A stretch of DNA of 64,000 nucleotides from Paramecium octaurelia (Eukaryota; Ciliophora; Oligohymenophorea; Peniculida; Parameciidae), in contig CAJJDP010000137.1 in the NCBI GenBank assembly GCA_905182995.1, positions 124,001 to 188,000 of the forward strand. The letters run 5' to 3'. The notes under the pieces were generated by a model. That model saw only the letters and a list, made by a program, of their open reading frames with translations, made no database searches and had not been told where the DNA came from. The translations under genes were made by a program, and so were the position numbers. Positions 61,666 to 64,000 of this stretch are shown here, piece by piece (position 1 is the stretch's first letter; every line of letters starts with the position of its first letter).

Positions 61666-62204
61666 TCAATTTTTTAAGTAGATTGTTACACTTTCTTAAA
61701 ATAGAATTTTATTCATAGTTGATATCTATGAAAATTTGAGTTATATACATTTTTTGTAAATCTCTTTCAACCCATTTTCAGTTATTGGATTTAACTATAT
61801 TTAAATTACTAATAAAAGTGCCTATCAGATTCTCTTTGTTTGATAATTAAACATTCTATTGACTGCTTTATTTCTTTAATTGTAGTTTAAGATATGGGAA
61901 ACTTAATACCTCTTATAAAATCAAGTTTGTTAGCTTTCATAACAAAAGTGCCATTTCTTTCAATTTGAGGAGTATATAAAAACTACAGAATAATTAAAGA
62001 GGGTCTTTTTACTTTAGTCTCTAAATCGAGGCAGCCTCTTTCTTTATATATGTAGATAAATTATTTAAATTTCTTTTAAATTTCATCTCTCTTTTGGCAT
62101 AATATCCTAAAGGCGAGAGTTTATATTTGCATTAAATAATGCTTATCTAACCCAAAATTTTTGTAATCAAAGCCGAATTCAGAATTGGTTACTTAATAAA
62201 CCAT
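61666..62204 (-). CDS. Uncharacterised protein, about 170 aa
   Basis: The main exon begins MVYQVTNSEFGFDYKNFGLD and contains LDLETKVKRPSLIILQFLYT and RNGTFVMKANKLDFIRGIKF, a pattern resembling a small folded domain with strands and a basic surface. The end (NPITENGLKEIYKKCI... to TGA at 61666) is in another frame, so at least one intron lies near 61790-61850. It was not resolved. No family is recognised. Confidence 0.5.
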
Positions 62205-62393
62205 TTCTATCTTTTTTTACACTTTTGTTAAAAAAAGGTTTAAAGACTGTTACATATATTATTTAGATTAATTAAGTTAGACTAAGCTTGGTGGTGGAGA
62301 AAATGTTTTTGAAGCAAATGCTTTTTTGATAATATTTTTTTCATTTCAACGAACTTTTTATTATTATTTTTGCATATAAAATATGTATATTAG

Positions 62394-63399
62394 ATGATGG
62401 GAAAGTAATTGACAATTAATAATAATTTATTAATGCTGCCTAGGATTACTTAAAGCTAATAACTTCATATATTGAATTATTCTGAAAAAGCAACTTTAAA
62501 CGAAGTAAAAAGAAGAAAAAAAGAACTGGAAATATAAGCTTAAAGTGTGGAAAATAGAATTAGATAACTTAGGAATGAGGAAGGCAAATTAATTAAAAGA
62601 ATTAAATAAACAGAACAATTGACATCAGATGTTTATAAATAGAAAGTAGCTGCATAAATGAAAGTAGCAAATAAATATTTATTATAGAAACAACGAAAAT
62701 TACAAAAAAATGCTATTTATTTTAGAAGTGCATAAAATAATACAAAAGTATTGACGGAATAATCTGCTGGTAAGGAGAGAAATACAGAACTCTATTTTAA
62801 AAAAACGCTAGAAAGAAATTAATTGAAAATAGTCTAATAAGAATTTAGATAATATAAGCATAATGAAGTCTAAAATTATAGAAAATTATTAAAATTTGAG
62901 CAATTTCAGTTTATAGAGGAATAAAGAAAGTAGCATGAAAATTAGAAATTAAAGGCTGCCTTAAGAAAATAAGAGTAAAATTTATCTGAGGTTTTAATTC
63001 GAGAAAAATTAAATGAAAAAAAAAATAAAATAAAGTAAGAATTGGACAAAGAGAAATTCAAAACAATTCAAGAAAATGAAGAAAGAGAACTACATATCAA
63101 ATAATTAGAAATTGAGGAACTGTAGATAGTTTAAAAATTATAAGCAACTCAACAGAGGGAGAAGGATGTCAAAGGCAAATTAATTGCTGCTACCAGGTTA
63201 TAACCTGATTAATTTGCTAAAACATTTCATTCTTTAAATCACACATAATTTATTGTTGAACAATCAAATGCATAAAATTATGTATTTTTATAATTTATAT
63301 TAGAAATAAGAAGATAGTGCATAATAATGTTAAAATAATAATGAACAAAATTAAGATTAACCTAATGGAGGATAATAAGGAACATAAACTGAAGAGTGA
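62394..63399 (+). CDS. Coiled-coil protein, 327 aa
   Basis: Two exons (intron 63282-63303, 22 nt, TAG). Almost wholly alpha-helical and charged: LNEVKRRKKELEIQAQSVEN, RKLLKFEQFQFIEEQRKQHE and REKLNEKKNKIKQELDKEKF. The C-terminus is Gln/Asn-rich (QQCQNNNEQNQDQPNGGQQG). The heptads suggest a dimeric rod, and the composition is typical of ciliary and cortical fibre proteins. Family not recognised. The ATG at 62394 is followed by a second ATG; either could serve. Confidence 0.72.
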
Positions 63400-63515
63400 A
63401 TTCATTAAATATATAATAACATAGTTTAATTTAGTTGTTATTAATTCTCAGAATAATTACTTTTGATTATATAGTTTATAATTGAGATAATCAATATTAA
63501 TACAGCTTTATTAAT

Positions 63516-64000
63516 ATGTTTAAGAAAAACTAATATATTTTAAAGTTTCTTGGCAAACTATTAGAATTTGAAAACAAAGCCTACATCCTTCCTGAGTATT
63601 TAGTCAATATTTTGTTGTTACAACATTCGTTAGTTAATCTATCCTATATCTATTAATGGAATGAGAAATCGTGGATATAAATATTGGTACTTATTGCAAG
63701 GCCTTAACTGATAATAAAGATAGAATTCTTGACCTATTTAATGCTAGCATATATAGTTCTATGGTTTGTATTTATATTTAATCAAAATTTGTATGGTGCT
63801 TCACTGATTAGTTTATTTAATGCATTATTGAAGACTGCATTGCTGAATTTTGTGCTTGAGTAAATGGAAGATTAATTCGGACTTTCTATCGGATTATTTA
63901 TCTGCATACTAGCATTTTTTGATGTTTTATTAGTATAAGGAACTCTTACTGTAAATACAATTAATTTTTAAGTGTCATACTCTAATTACTTAAATATTTT
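63516..64000 (+). CDS. Multi-pass membrane protein, 5' part only
   Basis: An open frame from ATG at 63516 to the window end, 161 residues, with no TGA. It has several hydrophobic segments (VLIARPQLIIKIEFLTYLML, YIVLWFVFIFN, SIGLFICILAFFDVLLV). The start (MFKKNQYILKFLGKLLEFEN) and the spacing resemble the N-terminal membrane region of the TmcB-like PAS proteins, one of which lies at 33586-39511. The rest of the gene is outside the window, so this is only a suggestion. Confidence 0.5.

Noticed and set aside
1-64000. Mobile elements, viral remnants, CRISPR arrays, tRNA or rRNA genes
   Set aside because: None recognised by eye: no transposase or polymerase motifs, no long terminal repeats, no regular spacer arrays, no cloverleaf found.

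Overview
The window reads as macronuclear DNA of a ciliate, most likely a Paramecium. It is very AT-rich, genes are packed on both strands, and conserved proteins read through only if TAA and TAG mean glutamine and TGA is the sole stop (OLA1, septin, ribonucleotide reductase R2, NAT10, UCH37 and eIF5A all show this). Introns are tiny, about 20-32 nt, starting GTA and ending mostly TAG, with a sizeable AAG minority. Under the standard code almost every gene looks broken; under the ciliate code about 35 genes appear, nearly all with an exon sum that is an exact multiple of three.

Layout. 1-9.9 kb: a partial minus-strand gene, a 1030-aa TPR protein, an SHAQKYF-type Myb protein, a small uncertain gene, a PUF RNA-binding protein, a secreted papain-like protein whose catalytic residues are all replaced, and a short unknown protein. 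10-20 kb: a probable kinase remnant, a KDM6/UTX-like JmjC histone demethylase, a septin, a CNG-like potassium channel, a GSK3-like kinase and eIF5A. 20-32 kb: small unknown proteins, a 1.5-1.6 thousand aa CH-like/coiled-coil protein, a double-PX protein, a MORN protein and a coiled-coil protein. 32-43 kb: UCH37 deubiquitinase, a ~1920-aa PAS/membrane protein of the TmcB-like type, a sensor-kinase-like membrane protein and a coiled-coil protein. 43-57 kb: OLA1, an unresolved decayed region, ribonucleotide reductase small subunit, a helical unknown, an EF-hand protein, an NT-C2/coiled-coil protein, an unknown, a kinesin-light-chain-like TPR protein and NAT10. 57-64 kb: an SMNDC1/SPF30-like Tudor protein, a charged coiled-coil protein, a Q/N-rich protein with a run of TAA glutamine codons, an unknown, a coiled-coil protein and the start of a membrane protein that runs off the end.

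The genes do not form one pathway; this is an ordinary housekeeping and cytoskeletal neighbourhood. No tRNA, rRNA, mobile element, viral element or CRISPR array was recognised. The points most worth a second look are the dead protease homologue, the three divergent gene pairs sharing only 28-32 bp between start codons, the AAG splice acceptors, the TAA-encoded polyglutamine tract, and two stretches that look like decayed genes.

Coordinates were worked out by hand. Exon joins were chosen to keep frame and homology; joins marked uncertain in the entries should be treated as models.
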